Below the pieces are notes generated by a model. The model was not told the origin of the DNA and did not search any database. It saw only the letters and a list, made by a program, of their open reading frames with translations. A DNA stretch of 7,126 nt from Treponema sp. (GTDB lineage Bacteria > Spirochaetota > Spirochaetia > Treponematales > Breznakiellaceae). Each line of letters starts with the position of its first letter. Position 1 is the first letter of the stretch. Positions 7,120 to 7,126 of the stretch are shown here, one piece after another. The translations under genes were made by a program, and so were the position numbers. The DNA lies in the NCBI GenBank assembly GCA_031280065.1, contig JAITHH010000097.1, positions 1 through 7,126 of the forward strand, written 5' to 3'.

Positions 7120-7126
7120 ACTGCTT

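Larger units (their letters stand above)
6943..7126. other. Intergenic region upstream of the A2M gene
   Basis: These 184 bases before the A2M start hold three stem structures (7083-7119, 7052-7081, 6995-7049), a possible 21-codon ORF, a weak candidate promoter (TTGAGG 7001-6996, TACGCT 6978-6973, 17-nt spacer) and the A2M ribosome site. No conserved gene, tRNA or recognised riboswitch is visible. The right edge cuts the region, so the neighbour beyond 7126 is unknown. Confidence 0.8.

Noticed and set aside
6939..7124. Minus-strand frame open from the right edge and ending in a TGA that overlaps the A2M ATG (ATGA), which could be the tail of an upstream gene
   Set aside because: It would run through a perfect 15-bp palindrome and two more stems, the region turns AT-rich, and the roughly 60-residue product looks like no protein tail I know. 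The ATGA overlap keeps it worth a glance once sequence to the right is available.

Overview
The window is GC-rich and coding-dense, and every gene I can support lies on the minus strand. Read in the direction of transcription (right to left), it holds a short structured intergenic leader (6943-7126), one very large gene for a lipoprotein of the bacterial alpha-2-macroglobulin (A2M) family (6942-1396), and, 7 nt later, the 5' two-thirds or so of a penicillin-binding protein 1C gene (pbpC), which leaves the window at position 1.

The two genes form the known 'type I' bacterial A2M module: a periplasmic lipoprotein A2M that keeps its thioester (Cys-Val-Glu-Gln) and is co-transcribed with the bifunctional murein synthase PBP1C. 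The accepted model, from work on the E. coli YfhM/PbpC pair, is that the A2M traps or covalently tags foreign proteases that breach the envelope, while PBP1C repairs the cell wall at the breach. All the motifs I can check are intact: lipobox, A2M-domain signature, thioester, the transglycosylase Glu, and the SxxK and SxN motifs of the transpeptidase.

Organism: an envelope with lipoproteins and a periplasm, so a Gram-negative (diderm) bacterium. The A2M is longer than the roughly 1650-residue enterobacterial form. Its N-terminal half resembles the long A2Ms I associate with Spirochaetota and Bacteroidota, and the PBP1C motif around 'LYAANAPFGGN' also fits those groups. The high GC favours a GC-rich spirochaete-like lineage over typical Bacteroidota, but this is an impression, not a demonstration.

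The least explained part is the 184 bp before the A2M gene. It packs three inverted repeats, a weak candidate promoter, and a 21-codon ORF whose start codon lies in a hairpin loop and whose Shine-Dalgarno-like sequence lies in that hairpin's stem. A second notable point is an 8-bp GC-only hairpin directly after the likely GTG start of pbpC. I see no mobile element, CRISPR array, tRNA or rRNA, and no gene-free stretch over 300 bases.
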